Shown one piece after another: positions 62,701-64,000 of a stretch of DNA of 64,000 nucleotides. The stretch is from Mortierella sp. BCC40632. Taxonomy: Eukaryota; Mortierellomycota; Mortierellomycetes; Mortierellales; Mortierellaceae. The DNA is taken from contig WAEK01000022.1 of NCBI GenBank assembly GCA_011634665.1, forward strand, positions 124,001 through 188,000. Reading direction: 5' to 3'. The position numbers and the translations under genes were made by a program. Positions within the stretch are counted from its first letter, which is position 1; every line of letters starts with the position of its first letter. The notes below the pieces were generated by a model that worked only from the letters and a program-made list of their open reading frames with translations, did no database searches and had not been told where the DNA came from.

Positions 62701-64000
62701 GAGCAGATGGGCGGAGAGCGGCGAAGAGGCACATGGCACTCCACTCTTCTCTCCTGCCCTCGCTGATTGCCCCGAGTGGTCGCTTTGGAAAAGAAAGGAT
62801 CGAGAAAATCTGGCAACAGCCGAGCTAGTTCGAAGCGATTGGTCCCGCCTTCGAATCTGCCATTGGTATCACCAGCAGGATGCGGACCAGGAACACAACA
62901 AAAGGAGATTGGGATGGAGTGAACCAGAGAAGAAAGTAAAGAGAGAGAGAGAGAGAAAGAGAGAAAGAGAGAAATCGAGAGATAGAGAGAAGGAGCTAGA
63001 GGAGGCCCAGCTCAGATGGTGTGGTTGCTCGAGCATTTTTTTTTTTTTTTCCTCTCCTCTTGTTTTCTGTTCGTCACCCCACGGCAGGTATTGCAGATGC
63101 CCGAGCCCTGTGAGTCAGGGCAGGGCAGACAGCGCAAAAGAAACAAGCGGTGATGCGAGCAAATTTTCGTGCTCCAGAGGGTGGGCATGCGTAATACCCC
63201 TGTGTGTGAACTGCGAGGGGGGGAGGAGGAGGAGGAAACGAAAGATACACGACTTCTTTCTTTCTATCTCTCGAATGCATGCGACTCTACCAAAAGGTGT
63301 CGCACTGGAATAGAAAATAAAAAAAAAAAAATAACAATAACAACAACAGCAGCAATAATAATAATAATAAACACACGTTGTCAAGGGAAGGGGAATGACG
63401 GCAATCCTATTTCTCTGTACCTTCATTGCCATGGTGACATTAGTTGGCTTGTGGTAAACTTTTTGGACAGTGCCGTACTGTCCCTTGCCCAGCTCCTCAA
63501 GCAGCTTCAACTCCTCCATGTTGATCTTGAAGCTGTTTCCGTTGCTGAAATCGACTCCGTCCGCATGGAGGATCGCCTTTCCATTGAAGTTTAGTTTTCC
63601 GGATGGATCGCTGTAAAAAAAGAGATCTGGGGTGGTTACTAACTTGCTTTTTTTTTTTTTTTTTTTTTTTCTGATTACGCATAAGCAGGGTAGTGAGCCG
63701 GGCGGGGTTGATCATAGATCGTGCGATCTAACCAGACCAAAGGGGGAGAGAAGAGAGAAGGGGGTGGACCAATGCCGGTCAAATGTGGCATGACGACATA
63801 GACAAACAGGCCTTACACGAATCGCGAAAAGTTGGCAAACGGAGTCTCTGCTTTTGGCAAGGGTGCTCCACCGAGTTGCGAGAGATTCGGACGGGCGCCA
63901 GTGCGACGCGCAGGTGTGGGCGCAGTACTGCGATTGTGCATGGGCAAGGAGGATGCGGGAGGCGAGGACGGGGCAGGGGGGAGCGTGGGGTGGAGGGAGA
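61053..64000 (-). CDS. MAP kinase kinase, Pbs2/Wis1-like (5' end outside the window)
   Basis: Partial gene. Exons: 64000 (open)-63817, 63610-63421, 62456-62238, 62122-62071, 61841-61717, 61576-61319 and 61184-61053. The kinase domain is complete: GKGQYGTV loop, MAMK catalytic lysine, [14 protein letters not shown] hinge, [19 protein letters not shown], activation-loop Ser and Thr in [16 protein letters not shown] (the MAPKK dual phosphorylation pattern), [31 protein letters not shown] and [12 protein letters not shown]. The LSQLGGA and DPSGKLNF segments before the domain and the [17 protein letters not shown] block fit the Pbs2/Wis1 HOG-pathway class, which activates Hog1/p38-type MAPKs under osmotic stress. 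The N-terminus, which in Pbs2 carries docking and Sho1-binding motifs, is not in the window. The 964-nt intron after the glycine-loop exon is exceptionally long. Confidence 0.92.
62457..63420 (-). other. Long intron of the MAPKK gene packed with simple repeats
   Basis: The codons on either side join exactly (MAMK then ETRLELD), so the whole interval is one intron. It holds an A26 run (62670-62695, T on the sense strand), (GA)n at 62938-62990, T14 near 63037-63050 and an (ATA/ACA)n stretch near 63332-63370. No alternative exon with kinase homology was seen. Confidence 0.75.

Overview
The window is nuclear DNA from an intron-rich filamentous fungus, most likely an early-diverging one (Mucoromycota, Mortierella-like). 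This placement is an inference. It rests on many short GT-AG introns (18 in one gene), fungal-type proteins (SIN1/AVO1 of TORC2, a Pbs2-type MAPKK, Bna6, an Mdg1/Crp1-like protein), and a Gemin3 homologue, which the common yeasts lack. No mobile element with coding capacity, rRNA or CRISPR array was recognised. I found no exotic multi-gene system. Most genes are conserved cell-biology and signalling genes, and the novelty lies in gene structure, repeats and a few unrecognised proteins.

Layout. 1-4.4 kb: two diverged copies of a roughly 1.4 kb noncoding block flank a small secreted-protein gene (minus). 4.6-16.2 kb: VPS13 lipid-transfer protein (minus, 19 exons, 3188 codons, reading frame consistent across every junction). 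16.7-18.0 kb: SET/NAP histone chaperone (minus). 18.3-23.1 kb: M16C metallopeptidase (plus, 19 exons including an 8-nt microexon). 23.1-24.9 kb: gene-free, with a third partial copy of the left-end block. 25.0-27.1 kb: an unrecognised Ser/Thr-rich protein (minus). 28.5-30.8 kb: Gemin3/DDX20 DEAD-box helicase (minus). 31.1-32.4 kb: syntaxin-8-like SNARE (plus). 32.8-34.3 kb: quinolinate phosphoribosyltransferase (plus). 34.5-36.0 kb: proteasome subunit Rpn12 (minus). 36-38.2 kb: gene-free, with a 78-bp (TC)n tract. 38.2-41.5 kb: CAMK-type kinase with polyQ and polyH tracts (plus). 42.1-43.9 kb: Ubc4/5 E2 enzyme (minus), whose last exon is five nucleotides. 44.4 kb: tRNA-Val(AAC). 46.1-49.3 kb: glycogen-binding-domain protein with a C-terminal membrane anchor (minus). 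51.5-54.3 kb: SIN1 (minus). 54.6-56.7 kb: intronless mitochondrial PPR protein (plus). 56.7-61.05 kb: gene-poor. 61.05-64 kb: Pbs2-like MAPKK (minus), with its 5' end beyond the window.

Themes. Three gene pairs are divergent across 270-340 bp (SET/M16 peptidase, Gemin3/syntaxin-8, SIN1/PPR), and three pairs converge. VPS13 and syntaxin-8 act in the endolysosomal membrane system. Ubc4/5 and Rpn12 act in ubiquitin-proteasome turnover. SIN1, the Pbs2-like kinase and the CAMK kinase are signalling components. Long A/T homopolymers (20-41 nt) are strikingly abundant in introns and spacers.
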